Of a DNA stretch of 64,000 nucleotides, positions 39,267 through 49,465 are shown piece by piece. The translations under genes and the position numbers were made by a program. The stretch lies in NCBI RefSeq assembly GCF_037038585.1, contig NC_092541.1:2043445-2107444 (forward strand), given 5' to 3'. This DNA comes from Patagioenas fasciata. Its lineage: Eukaryota; Chordata; Aves; Columbiformes; Columbidae. Under the pieces are notes generated by a model that was not told the DNA's origin, searched no databases, and was given only the letters and a program-made list of their open reading frames with translations. The stretch's first letter is position 1. Every line of letters starts with the position of its first letter.

Positions 39267-41522
39267 TTATTTGAAGCCCAGCAGCCGGGCACCCTCCTTC
39301 ACCTTCTGTGCCTTCCAGCGCAGCAGGCGGATGGCGCGCAGGCTGAGCCGCAGCACCGCGTCGTACTTGAACACCAGCTTGTAGAAGGCGTCGGTGACGA
39401 GGGCGCCGCTGGGGTCGGCGTGCTTGAGCGCGGCCATCGGCGTGTACGCCGCGTTGGTCTGGTGCCGGAAGGGCGGCCGGGCCGCCTCGATCACCCGCAG
39501 CGTGTGCTGCACGTGGGGACGAGACTGTTCCCTTCCTCTCCTGGTCCCCTCCTTGTTCCCATCTCCATCCCCATTCCCATCCTATTCCCATCCTCATTCT
39601 CATTGCATTCCCATCCCATCCTATCCCCATTCCCAACCCCATCCCAATGATTCCCATTCCATTCCAGCCCATCCCATTGCATCTCCATTCCAATCCCATC
39701 CCTATCCTCATTCCCATCCTGTCTCCTTCCCATCCCCATTCCCACCCTCTTCCCATCTCATCCCCATTCCCAAGCTCTTCCCTTCCCACCCTATCCCCAT
39801 TCCCTTCTCCATCCCATTCCCATCCCCTCATTGCATTCCCATCCCATCCCATCTCCATCCCATTCCCACCCTGTCTGCTTCCCATTCCATCCCCATTCCC
39901 GACCTATTCCCATCCTATCCCCATTCCCATCCTGTCTCCTTCCCATCCCATCACCATTCCGAACCCCTTCCCAACTTATCCCTGTCTCTGTCCCCATCCC
40001 CATTCCCATCCCAGCCCCATTCCCAGCTTGGGCTCAGCCCCATGCAGACGGAGCCCAGCCAGGGGCAGTCAGGCAGGGGGGTGGGAAGAGGACAGTCCTC
40101 AGCCTGGCAGGGCCACCCCCCTGCCTGTCACCTCTGCGATGTCCTCGGGGGTCTGGCCCAGGCTGGCAAAGACATCCCTGGAGTTGCGCAGGTAGAGGTT
40201 GGTGAAGATGTCGGCCGTCTCGGGGTCGGTCCGCGAGTAGTCGGCGCGTTTGGCTTCCTCGTACAACTTCTCCTCAAACTCCGTTGTCACCGGTCCCGGC
40301 TCCACCAGGCTGATCCTGCCCAGGGACAGGGCGTTGGGGAACCCAGCACCCCAAATCCCCCGCCCCGGGGGGCTGCACCAGCGCCATCCCCTGGCACTCA
40401 CGCCACATTGAAGCGCAGCGCCTGCACCACCAAGCTCTCGCAGAAACCCTCCACCGCGAACTTGGAGGCCGCGTAGATGTCGTTGAAGACGATGCCTGGA
40501 TGGGTGGGGGTCCTGGTGAGGGCTGGAGGGGGGCTTGGTCCCACTGGGGCGCCCCGTGCCCCCTCTTACCCTGCAGGCCCATGATGCTGCTGATGACGAC
40601 GATGTGGCCCCCGCGGCGCCGCTTCATGTCGGGCAACACCTCCTTGACCAGGCGGACGAGGCCGAAGAAGTTGGTGTCCATGAGGTTCTGCATGGCCGCC
40701 AGGCTCTGGCACTCCAGGGGACCCGCCATGCCCACCCCTGCGTTGCTGACTGAGGGCACGGGTGTCACCGAGGTGTCCCCTGCGCAGGGCGGGTGCCTGC
40801 CCTGTGCTCAGAGAGTCCCCAGTGCACAGATGGTCCCTGGTGCACGGAGGGTCCCTGGTGTGGGACATGCTTGACATGGGCTGTCCTTGGTGCCAGGGGT
40901 ACCCCTGGTACGCAGAGGGTCCCTGGTGCACAGGATGTGCCCACCATGGGGTATCCCTGGGGCAGGGTGTCCCCACTGCACAGGATATCCCCAATATAGG
41001 GTTATCGTGGTGTGGAGTGTCCCTGGTGCACTGTGTGTCCCCAACATGAGTTGTCCCCAGTGCAGGGTGTCCCTAGTGCATGGAGGGTCCCTGGTGTGGG
41101 GTGCCCCTGGTGCATGGGGTGTCCCCAGCACGGAGGGGGCTCCCTGGCTCAGGGCATGGACTGACATGGGGGGATCTTGGGTCTCACCCAGGACATCGAT
41201 GTGACGCCCAGGGACACTGTCCAGACAGGCGCGGATGGAGCTCTCGTCACACACATCCAACTGCTTGATCTCCAGCGTCCGGCCCAGCGCCGGCCCCGCC
41301 GCGGCCGCCAGCGCCCCGCTCCTGCCCGTGTCCCTCATGGTGGCGATGACTGGGGGCAGAGGTGGCTCAGCCCCGCACCGGGTGTCCCCCCACCCTAGAA
41401 TGGGGTTTCCCCCCACCCCGCTCACCTCGGAAGCGGCGCTGCTTGTCCCTTGCCAGCCGCACGGCCAGCGCCAGCCCGATGCCGGAGGAGCAGCCGGTGA
41501 TCAGCACCGTCTTGGGAGCCAT
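39267..41522 (-). CDS. RDH8: RDH8-type short-chain dehydrogenase (photoreceptor retinol dehydrogenase family)
   Basis: Six exons read down the minus strand: 41522-41426, 41349-41188, 40749-40570, 40495-40402, 40315-40132 and 39506-39267. Together they make 957 nt, 318 residues (human RDH8: 311). The Rossmann cofactor motif TGCSSGIG is at residues 9-16, the structural SNAG at 88-91, catalytic Ser141 in [10 protein letters not shown], and Tyr154/Lys158 in YAASK, followed by the family signature SLVEPGPV. Stretches such as [19 protein letters not shown] match RDH8 more closely than HSD17B1, its sister. RDH8 reduces all-trans-retinal to retinol with NADPH in photoreceptor outer segments. Human RDH8 lies on another chromosome, so the gene could be the bird RDH8 or a paralogue; enzyme class is far surer than orthology. 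No break is seen. Confidence 0.9.
39520..40030. repeat. CCATTCCCATCC-type simple repeat in RDH8-like intron 5
   Basis: About 500 bases made almost entirely of irregular CCATTC, CCATCC and ATCCC words. The minus (transcribed) strand is therefore a long GGGAAT/GGGGAT purine tract. It produces long false open frames on both strands. It fills most of the intron between exons 6 and 5. Confidence 0.92.
40790..41175. repeat. Degenerate minisatellite in RDH8-like intron 2
   Basis: Repeated words such as gtccctggtgcac, agggtgtcccc and tggtgtggg recur irregularly every 20-40 bases through the intron between exons 3 and 2. Many diverged copies; unit length is not constant. Confidence 0.7.
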
Positions 41523-41555
41523 GGTGTGACCACGGCCCCCCTCACCACGGCCCCC

Positions 41556-41620
41556 CTGCCTTTAATAGCGGCTGGCGCCCCCAAATCCGGGCCCTTAATC
41601 CCCCCTTGGCTAATCCCAGC
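41556..41620 (-). promoter_or_regulatory. RDH8-like promoter with TATA-like box and two CRX/OTX-type sites
   Basis: Reading the minus strand upstream of the ATG at 41522: TATTAAA (plus 41561-41567) lies about 40 bases upstream, and two GGATTA words (plus TAATCC at 41596-41601 and 41611-41616) lie within 95 bases. GGATTA is the core bound by photoreceptor factors CRX and OTX2. The motifs are seen directly; their use is inference consistent with a photoreceptor gene. Confidence 0.45.
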
Positions 41621-41838
41621 GGGATTTGCCTGTGGCCGCGTGGCTGAGCCTCACGTGGTGCCCAGGACGCACAGAGGAGCCTTTGTGCGGGACTTGGGGC
41701 ACCATGGGGACACCGCGGGACACGGGGACACCGCCAGCCGCACGCCCGCAGGCAGCGGGGGGGCTGTGGGAACTGACCCCCTCCATGCCCTGGCTTTTCC
41801 TTTAGAGGGGACGAGGCGTAAACTCTGAAAAAATAACC

Positions 41839-41844
41839 TTTATT
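41839..41844 (-). terminator. GRB7: GRB7 poly(A) signal
   Basis: TTTATT on the plus strand is AATAAA on the minus strand, about 540 bases after the GRB7 stop. It gives a 3' UTR of roughly 41,820-42,385. The RDH8-like start is only about 300 bases further down the same strand. Confidence 0.7.
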
Positions 41845-42385
41845 CTTGCTGTATAAAACACGTCACAGTTTGACTGGCCTTGCGGGGACATGGGGGACAC
41901 AGTGGCAGGTGCACCCCTCACCCCCTGCCCCCAGGACCCCAATCCTGGGGCTGAGGACCCCCAGGCCCACCTGGCCTGGGGAGGAGGGGTGTCAGGCCCC
42001 CACGGGACTCTTGGGGACACTTGGGGCCGGTGCTGGGTGGGGGGGAGAAAGTGCTTTGAGTGTGGGGGGGCCCAGCAGCACTGGCACCCCAGGACCCCAT
42101 GGGCAGAGCTGGGGCGCAGGGGGGTGGCTGCTGATAGAGGAGATGTCATTGTCCCTGTGTGCGCTGCACTGAGCTCGCTCCAGTCCTGCCGCCCTGTGCC
42201 GGCAACGCCAGGCCGTGCCGAGCCACGCTGGGCTGTGCCGAGCTGTGCCGGCAATGCCAGGCTGTGCTGAGCAGTGCCAAGCGTGCCGGGCTGTGCCGAG
42301 CCATGCCGGCAGTGCCGAGCCGCGCTGGGCTTTGCCAGGCTGCGCCGTGCCGTGCGGCGGTGCCACGCGGTGCGGCGGTGGGCGC
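41845..42385 (-). other. GRB7: GRB7 3' UTR
   Basis: Non-coding tail between the GRB7 stop and the AATAAA. The half next to the stop (about 42,187-42,375) is an irregular C/G-rich tract of repeating 'gtgccgagcc' and 'gccggcaatgcc' words, probably a decayed minisatellite. Confidence 0.65.
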
Positions 42386-45300
42386 TCAGAGGGCCACGCA
42401 GGTGCAGTAGTGCCGCAGCTTGCAGGGCAGGATCCCGCGGTTGATCTGGTGGAACTCCACGAGCTGGATGAGGTCGGCGAAGCGCGTCTGCCCGTCGTCC
42501 ATGGTGAAGTAGAGCCGGCCCTCCTCCTCACTCTGCGGGGGGACGCTGATCAGACCCCCCGCCCTCAGCACCCCCGCCACCCCCCGGCACCGCCACCGGC
42601 ACTCACCGGCAGGATGAGATAGTGTTTGACTCTCTGCAGGTGACACAGGGACAGGACGAAGCCCTTGGGATTGCGCTGGCTCTCCCGCACCAGGAAGACA
42701 CTGTGAGCCCCGGGGAGGTGACACTGTTGGTCCTGGGTCCCCTCAGCCACCTCTGTGTCACCCCCAGGACCCCAGGTACATCCCCTCCCAAGTCCAGTAT
42801 CCCTTGGGGACACTGTATCCCCCCTGGGAGCCCCACAAACCCCTGGCTCCCATATCCCTGAGGCTTCCACACCCCATATCCCCTAGGAAAGCCTCCGCCA
42901 TCTCCCAGGGTTCCTGCATCACCCCATGAGCCGCAAGGCCCTATAACCCCTGGGGTCATGTCCCGCCCAGGACTCCCATGTCCCCTCCATGAGCCCTGGG
43001 GACCCCGTTATCCCCCCTGGGGTCCCATACCCATCCACCAAGCCCTGTCGGCCGATGAGCTGCTGGGTGTCCTCCCGGGAGATGCGCCCGTGGAACCAGG
43101 GCTGGGTGCGGTGGATGGCTGCGGGGAGACGGGGGTCAGGCGCAGGGGGGACAGGGACAGGGACCCCCCCCGGCACAACCCGCTGTGCTCACCGGCGCTG
43201 AGCGGGGAGCTCTGGCAGGCCGCCGGCAGGCTGTACCGGTGCGTCGTCTTCTTCTGGCCGTGCAAAGCAAGGAGTGGGCATGAGGGTGGGCTCAGCGGGA
43301 CCCCCCAGCACCCCTCTGCACCCCAACTCACCCTCCAGGCTTGTGCCTCCTCCAGGGCCACCGTCAGCACCTCGCTGGGGTTCTCAATCACCCTGCCCGT
43401 GCACCCCGAGAAGTCCATGGCCACCAGCGCGTTGTCCGAGACGCTTCGCTGCGGGGAGGTTTGGGGTGACGGGGGGGTCCCCGTGGGCTGGGGGTTGTGG
43501 GGGGGCGGCACTCACCAGGGGCGTGGGGCCGATCCAGGAGGGCTGGCTCAGCCGCGCCTGCGCCTGCTGGTAGTTGCGGTAGAGCTGCATGCCGTACTGG
43601 GGGGAACGGGCCTGTCAGTAGGGGGGTCCCACAGCGGGGTGGGGGGACACCCACCTGGCGTGGGGATGGGGACCTCCACATCCACATCCACACGGTGTGG
43701 GGACAGGGACACTCATCCTGCATCTTTTCTAGCACAGGGATGGGAGCATCCCCCCAGCATCTCCCCAGCTTCCCCCCAGCTTCCCCCCAGCATCTCCCCA
43801 GCATCCCCCAGCACCTCCCCAGCATCTCCCCAGCATCCCCCAGCATCTCCCCAGCATCTCCCCAGCATCCCCCAGCATCCCCCAGCATCTCCCCAGCATC
43901 TCCCAGCATCTCCCCAGCATCTCCTCAGCACCTCCCAGCATCTCCCCAGCATCCCCCCAGTATCTCTCCAACATCCTCCAGCATCCTCCAGTGTCTTCCC
44001 AGCTTCCTTCAGCACCCCCAGTATCTCCCCAGCATCCCTCAGCATCTCCCCAGCACCTCCCAGCATCTCCCCAGCATCCCCCCAGTATCTCCCCAGCATC
44101 CTCCAGTGTCTCCCCAGCTTCCTCCAGCTCCCCCCAGCATCCCCCCAGTATCTCCCCAGCATCCTCCAGCACCCCCGGTATCTCCCCAGCATCCCCCCCA
44201 GCACAGGGCCCTGTACCCTCCCGGGGGGGCCCTGTCCCACCTTGAAGAGTCGAAAAGCCGCCATCCAGCAGCTCCGGCTCTGCTCATCCTCACTGCAGAG
44301 CAGCTTCAGCCCCTTCACACCGCTCCGCACCTTGTGGGGCTGCGGGGGGAGACCAGAGCCATCACTGGGCCGCCCTTGGGGGACAGAGACCCCTCAGCAG
44401 GGGAAGGAACGGTCCCCTCGGCCCCCCAGCCTGGCAGGGACACCCCCACCTTGATGCAGAAGCCGAACTCGGTGGGTGTCCCGTAGAGCTTCTTGCCCTG
44501 CGTCACGTAGTAGATGTTGGACTCGGTGAGGTCAGCGAAGTACTGGAGGTGTCGGGGGTCCTGGCGTGGGGGGGTGTCAGTGCCAGCCCCACTGCACCCC
44601 CCATTGTGCCCCCCACCCGTCCCCTCACCTTGGAGGTGCCTTTGGTGGAGTAGTAGAGCCCCGAGCGGCGCAGGGAGAAGTGGAAACGCTTCCAGACCTT
44701 GCGCCCCGGCTCCCGCAGGTGCAGGAAGCCCTGGACCTCGGGGCAGCTCCCTGAGTTGAGGAAGTTCTGGGGGGACACGAGGGTTGAGGGGGACGGCAGG
44801 GTCCCCAGGGCATGGGGAGGTCCCCATGGCACAGTGATGTCCCCATGGCACAGCCAGGCGCGGTGGCCCCGTACCTGGATGAGCTCAGAGTGCGCCATGC
44901 TCTTATTCGCCTCCAGGCAGCTGGAAACCATCACCTCGGGGAAGAGGGACTGCTGGGGGTGACAGGAGGGTCAGGGGACACCCACAAGGTGCTCAGGGTC
45001 CCCAGAGAGCATACGGGTCCCTGTGGGACACCCAGGTCCTCATGGGACACTCGAGTCCCCACGGAACATCCATGTCCCCGTGGGACACCCAGGTCCTCAT
45101 GGGACACTCGAGTCCTCACGGAACATCCATGTCCCCATGGGACACTCAGGTCCTCATGGGACACTCGAGTCCCCATGGAACGTCCGTGTCCCTGTGGGAC
45201 ACCCAGGTCCTCATGGGACACTCGAGTCCCCACGGAACATCCGTGTCCCCATGGGACACCCAGGTCCTCATGGGACACTCGAGTCCCCATGGAATGGAAC

Positions 45301-46232
45301 GTCCCTGTGGGACACCCAGGTCCTCATGGGACACTCGAGTCCTCACGGAACATCCATGTCCCCGTGGGACACCCAGGTCCCCACTGGCCACCCGTGTCCC
45401 CGTGGGCTTTGCCACGTACCGCGTTGCTCTTGAAGAGCTCGTACTTGGCGAAGTTCTTGCGGAACACGAAGCGGCTGTCGGCGCCGGGGGGCCAGGAGCT
45501 CTGCACCTCCACCACCGCCTCATGGTCCTCCAAGCACCGCTCTACGGGGATGAGAAGCACAACGGGGCTCAGTGCGGCGGCCAGGGAGGGGACACGCGGT
45601 GCCACACCGTGCCATGCCGAGCCGTGCCGGCGGCTCACCCAGCGCCAGGTGCTGGTGCAGCTCGACCAGGGCCCAGCTCTGGTCCTGCAGCGCCCGCGTC
45701 CTCCGCACCAGCGTCTCGCAGAGCTGCCGCGCCGTGGTCGCCGCCGACGCCTCCAGCGAGCGGCACGCGCCGTCCTCGCCGAACACCTTCACCACCTGCA
45801 CCGAAACGGGGCGGTCAGGGCACCCTAAGGCTCCCTCCCACCCTTCCCCAGCCCCACAACTCACGTGGGAAGCGCCTTCGCGGGGGGGTCCCTGCCCCAG
45901 GGCCGGGCTGCTGAGGATGGGCGAGTTGGAGGGGCTGCAGAGCTCGGGGAAGGGGTTGGGGATGGCGGGCAGCGACGAGGCGCGCGGCTCCTCCGGCGGC
46001 ACCGGGCGGCTGCGGGCACACATGAGCTCAGCTCCCCCTCAGCACCAGATCCCCTCATCCCCCAGGATCGGGACCCCCCAACCCACCTGCTGCTGTGGAT
46101 GAAGAGGGGCTGCGAGCGCTTGACCTCGGGGGGCCCCTCGCCCCCGTCCCGCTCGCCAGGGACCCCGTCCTGCTCCGCGCTGCCTGGCCCGGGGGGGTCC
46201 CGGAGGCTGCTCGGCTGAGCCCCCCCCTCCAT
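42386..46232 (-). CDS. GRB7: GRB7, growth factor receptor-bound adaptor 7
   Basis: Fourteen coding exons on the minus strand: 46232-46087, 46009-45865, 45795-45639, 45541-45420, 44952-44875, 44766-44629, 44560-44450, 44339-44241, 43596-43516, 43448-43332, 43253-43193, 43118-43031, 42700-42607 and 42532-42386. The frame is 1584 nt, 527 residues (human 532). In order: a proline-rich N-terminus ([14 protein letters not shown]), an RA domain from residue 98, a PH domain at about 217-332, the BPS segment, and an SH2 domain from about 424 with [13 protein letters not shown]7 docks on phosphorylated ERBB2 and other receptors and links them to migration signalling. All junctions are GT-AG in frame. 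The ATG lies 11 bases inside a spliced exon, so at least one upstream non-coding exon is needed. It sits next to its partner receptor gene, as in human. Confidence 0.97.
43735..44215. repeat. CCAGCATCTCC minisatellite in GRB7 intron 8
   Basis: Nearly the whole intron 43597-44240 is built from 10-15-base units of the form ccccagcatct/ccccagcatcc, with occasional 'cttccccag' and 'cctccagtgtct' variants. There are about 35-40 units. The transcribed strand reads GGGGATGCTGGGGAGATGCT. It creates long serine/proline-rich false frames. Confidence 0.93.
45005..45395. repeat. 57-base minisatellite in GRB7 intron 4
   Basis: About six to seven tandem copies of a 57-base unit beginning gtcctcatgggacactcgag and ending gtgggacacccag. 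The unit starts at 45,036 and again at 45,093 with few differences. One copy carries a short internal duplication (ggaatggaac). It fills the intron between exons 5 and 4. Confidence 0.93.
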
Positions 46233-46694
46233 GGCATTATCTGCTTGGGGGAGAGAGTGGGTCCTGCTCCACACGAGGTTCCGGTGGGGGGGTCGGGGGT
46301 CGTTGGCCGCCTTGGGCATCCCCATGGCCACCGGGCTGGGGACCACACGGGCCACCAGCCACCGCCACGCTAGTGCTGCGGCACTGCTGGGGGCTGCACG
46401 CCCCCCGCCTGGGGGGTGTTTTGCCGGTGCCCAGACAAGCGCTGACTCAGCACCTGGCGGGGTGACTCAGCACCGCCCCGCCTGTCCCCCCGGGGTCCCC
46501 GTCCCGGTGTGGAAGCTGGGGGACAGGAGAGGAGCTGGGGGGGCACAGCCCTACGAACCAGCTGAGAGTCCCCACAGCCCCCACGGGACCCTCTGCAGTG
46601 TCCCCGTGTCACCACCCGGAGCTTGGGGACACTGAGGACACTGCCTGAGCTGGACTGGTGCTGGTGGAGCCGAGTTGGGCTGAGCTGAACTGGG

Positions 46695-46810
46695 CCAAAG
46701 TGAGCTAAACTGAGCTTTGCCGGGCTGAGCTTTGCTAGGCTGAGCTTTGCTAGGCTGAGCTTTGCTAGGCTGAGCTTTGCCGGGCTGAGCTTTGCCAGGC
46801 TGAGCCCCGA
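46695..46810. repeat. 15-base tandem repeat gctgagctttgctag
   Basis: About seven copies of a 15-base unit with 'ccg' or 'tag' as the last bases. On the minus strand a 15-base unit gives a five-residue KLSLA periodic false peptide. Upstream of GRB7. Confidence 0.9.
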
Positions 46811-47819
46811 CGCCGGCGGCAGCAGGAAGCGGAGCGTGGCGGGGGCCCAGCCCAGACACCTCCTCGGGTCCAGCCAAACCGGTTCTGGCGGCCGCTCCCA
46901 GCTCCACCTCACCGCGCTGGCATCCGCGCCGGGGCGGCCGCGCCGGCGGCCGGGGGCGAGGGACCGGCGCCCGCCGTGGGAACGGCCCCGAGCCCACCCA
47001 GCGGCACGGCCCCCCGCACCGCCACGTCACCCAGCCCGCTGCCGGCGCCCACGCGGTGCCGCGGCGCTCAGGGGATGTGGGGACACCGACCAGAGCGCAC
47101 GTTTTGGCCCCAAAATGATTTGGGATGAAGCTCAGCGGCGGGGGGTGTGTGGCCATGGAGAGCCCGGTCATGGCGAGGGGTGGCACACAGGGCCACCGGC
47201 ATGCCGCACACGTAACACACGGGTGGTGGCCGCGCCGGTGGCACTTGGTGGCCGCGGGTGCACACCGGGCCCTGCCGTCACCTCGGTGCCGCACGGGGCC
47301 GGGTTAATCATCCACCCGTCAGCGTCCCCGCCTCCCGGCCAGCCCGGGGTCCAAGTCCATGGGCGGCAGGACTGATGCCATCGCGCGGCTGCCACCGCCG
47401 TCCCCTCCCATCGTTGTCCCCGCCACGTCCCTGCCCTGGCTGTCCCACCGGCAGGGACTCACCGCTCTGTCCCTGCTCCTCTGCCCTGGCTGTGCGGTGT
47501 CCCCCCCTCGGCCCTGGGTGACACTGGGGACAACCAGGGGTCAGGTGGGGTGATGCTGCCCACAGTGGGACAGGGTGCAGGGGACACCGAGGGGGATGTG
47601 ACAGGTGGGGTCCCCGCAGGACCCTGGGACAGCGGCACAGCCCTGTCACCAACCTGCCAGCCCATCACCGTGGCCTCAGGTCACCCCGGTGCCAGCGCTG
47701 TCCTGATGGCTGTGACTGGGCTCTGATGGGGTGATGGGGACACACAGAGTGTTCCTGGGGTCTGGGACAAACAGAGCAACTGGGGTCTTCGGGGTATGGC
47801 ACAAGGGGACCAGGACCAC

Positions 47820-48200
47820 CAGGGTTAAGGGACAGGGGGACCAGTGCCATCAGGTTTAGGGGACAGAGTCCCAGGGCCACCAGGGTTCGTGGATGGAGTC
47901 AGCAGGACCGTGGGGCAGGGGGATGTTATGGTTGTGGGATGGGGTCCCAGGGCCACCAGAGCTACAGGACAGGGGGACCAGAGCCACCAGGGCTATGGGA
48001 TGGGGTCCGAGGGCCACCAGGTGAGGGGACAGGGGGACCAAGGCCACCAGGTCTGTATGACAGAGTTCCCAGGGTCACCAGGGTTGGGGGACAGGGTCAG
48101 GGTCAGGAGATGGGGTCCCAGGGCCACCGGGGCTATAAGATGTGATCCCAGGGCCACCAGGGTTAGGGGACAGGATCCCAGGGCCACCAGGACTAAGGGA
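47820..48200. repeat. Degenerate 'cccagggccaccagg' minisatellite
   Basis: The word agggccaccagg recurs about ten times at 30-45-base spacing, joined by 'gggacaggggga' and 'gatggggtcc' words. It lies between GRB7 and MIEN1. Confidence 0.8.
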
Positions 48201-48461
48201 CAAGGGTCCCAGGTCCCTCAGTGGTGGGTGGGGGTCCCGGTGGGTGCCGGGGCGGCGGGACGGGGGTGCGGAGGCTGTGGGGCGGCGGTGGCGGCGCTGA
48301 GGCTGTGCCGGGACAGCAGAGGAGGAGAAAGAGCCGGGAGGAAGGCGGGAGGGAAGGGGCAAAGGGGGACACGGGGCACGTCGGAAGGACAAAGCCAACG
48401 TCCCCGGGGGTGGCGATGCCCCCCAGGGCGCCGGCGACCCCCAGCCCGGCCCCGTTCCTAC

Positions 48462-48560
48462 CTGCAGGCGCCCGCCGCGTCCCGCCAGGCTCCCGCCGGA
48501 CCGGGGATTCCTGTTCTCCCCGGCTTTATCTACCTGCGCCAGCTCCCGCCCCCGCCTGAC
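48462..48560 (-). other. GRB7: Candidate GRB7 non-coding first exon
   Basis: On the minus strand GGCGCCTGCAG is followed by a strong donor, gtaggaacg, at the edge of a CpG-dense patch; an AGATAAA word lies 65 bases upstream. The first coding exon of GRB7 needs an upstream partner because its acceptor precedes the ATG by 11 bases. The pairing is inferred. Confidence 0.35.
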
Positions 48561-49269
48561 ATCACTGCGCCCCGGGCCGGCCACCCGCCACCGGCTTCCC
48601 CCCGGCACCCAGGGGTGTCCCCCAGCCCCCCGGCACCGGGATGGGGCATCCAGACTGGTCCACTGTCAACCGCGGGGGTCTGAGCCCCCCCAAACCCACA
48701 GCCCACCACCCAGTGTTGGCGATGGGGAGTTTCCCACAATGCACTGGGGTGACCCCAGGAGCTGGGGGGGGACATGGCTGTCCTGGGGGTGGCCCATCCT
48801 GGATCCCCCCAGCTGTGGGGTTTGGGTTGGGGCTCCCCTGGGACCCCACAAATTGACCTGTGGGGTGGGGGGTCCCATGGGTTCAGCACAGGGACTGGTG
48901 CGGGTGGGGACCCCGTGGGGCGTGGGGAGGCTCGGGGGGGTCTCATGCAGGTGGCAGCGTTGGGAGGGACCCCATGCGGGGGGCTGTGGGATGGGGGGAC
49001 CTGTGGGGGTCCCTTAGGGGATCTGTGGGGGCCCTTGAGGGTTTCCATGGGGCCTGGGGACGGGGGGTCTCCATGGAGTCGTGCGAGCCCCATAGGGCCC
49101 GTGGGTGCCCCCATGGGGTCTGTGGGTGTCCCCATAAGGGGTGTGCGTGTCCCCACGGGGGGTGTGGGTGACCTCATGGGTTCCTTGGGGACATAGAGTC
49201 CCCGAAGAGGTTCCTATGGGGGGCTCAGGTGGTCCCCGCGAGGGACGCTGAGGGTTCCACACGGGTCCG

Positions 49270-49465
49270 CGGGTGACCCCTTGGGGTCTGTGGGTGTCCC
49301 CAGGGGGCTGGTTGCGGGTCCTATGGGCGTGTTTGCGGGTCCCATAGGGGTGGTTGTGGGTCCCGTCGGGTTGCTGCGGGTCCCACGGTGCCACCGCGGG
49401 TCCCACGGGGCGGTTGCGGATCCCACGGGGTCGCTGCGGGTCCCCGCGGGTTCCGTGGGGACGCG
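49270..49465. repeat. Short tandem repeat abutting the MIEN1 promoter
   Basis: The words 'gcgggtccca' plus 'cggggt/taggggt' recur at roughly 20-27-base spacing about eight times, increasingly CpG-rich toward MIEN1. The tract grades into the MIEN1 CpG island. Confidence 0.75.

Noticed and set aside
39394-40476. A 360-codon histidine/proline/serine-rich open frame on the plus strand
   Set aside because: It is antisense to the RDH8-like exons and mostly translates the CCATTCCCATCC repeat.
43497-44486. Long serine/proline-rich open frames on the plus strand, and glycine/leucine-rich ones on the minus strand
   Set aside because: They are produced by the CCAGCATCTCC minisatellite inside GRB7 intron 8 and cross verified GRB7 exons in the wrong frame or strand.
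44812-45914. Long plus-strand open frames over the 57-base minisatellite
   Set aside because: Periodic translation of the repeat, antisense to GRB7 exons; 57 is a multiple of three, so stops are avoided.
46370-47294. Open frame with KLSLA repeats upstream of GRB7
   Set aside because: Translation of a 15-base tandem repeat in the intergenic interval.
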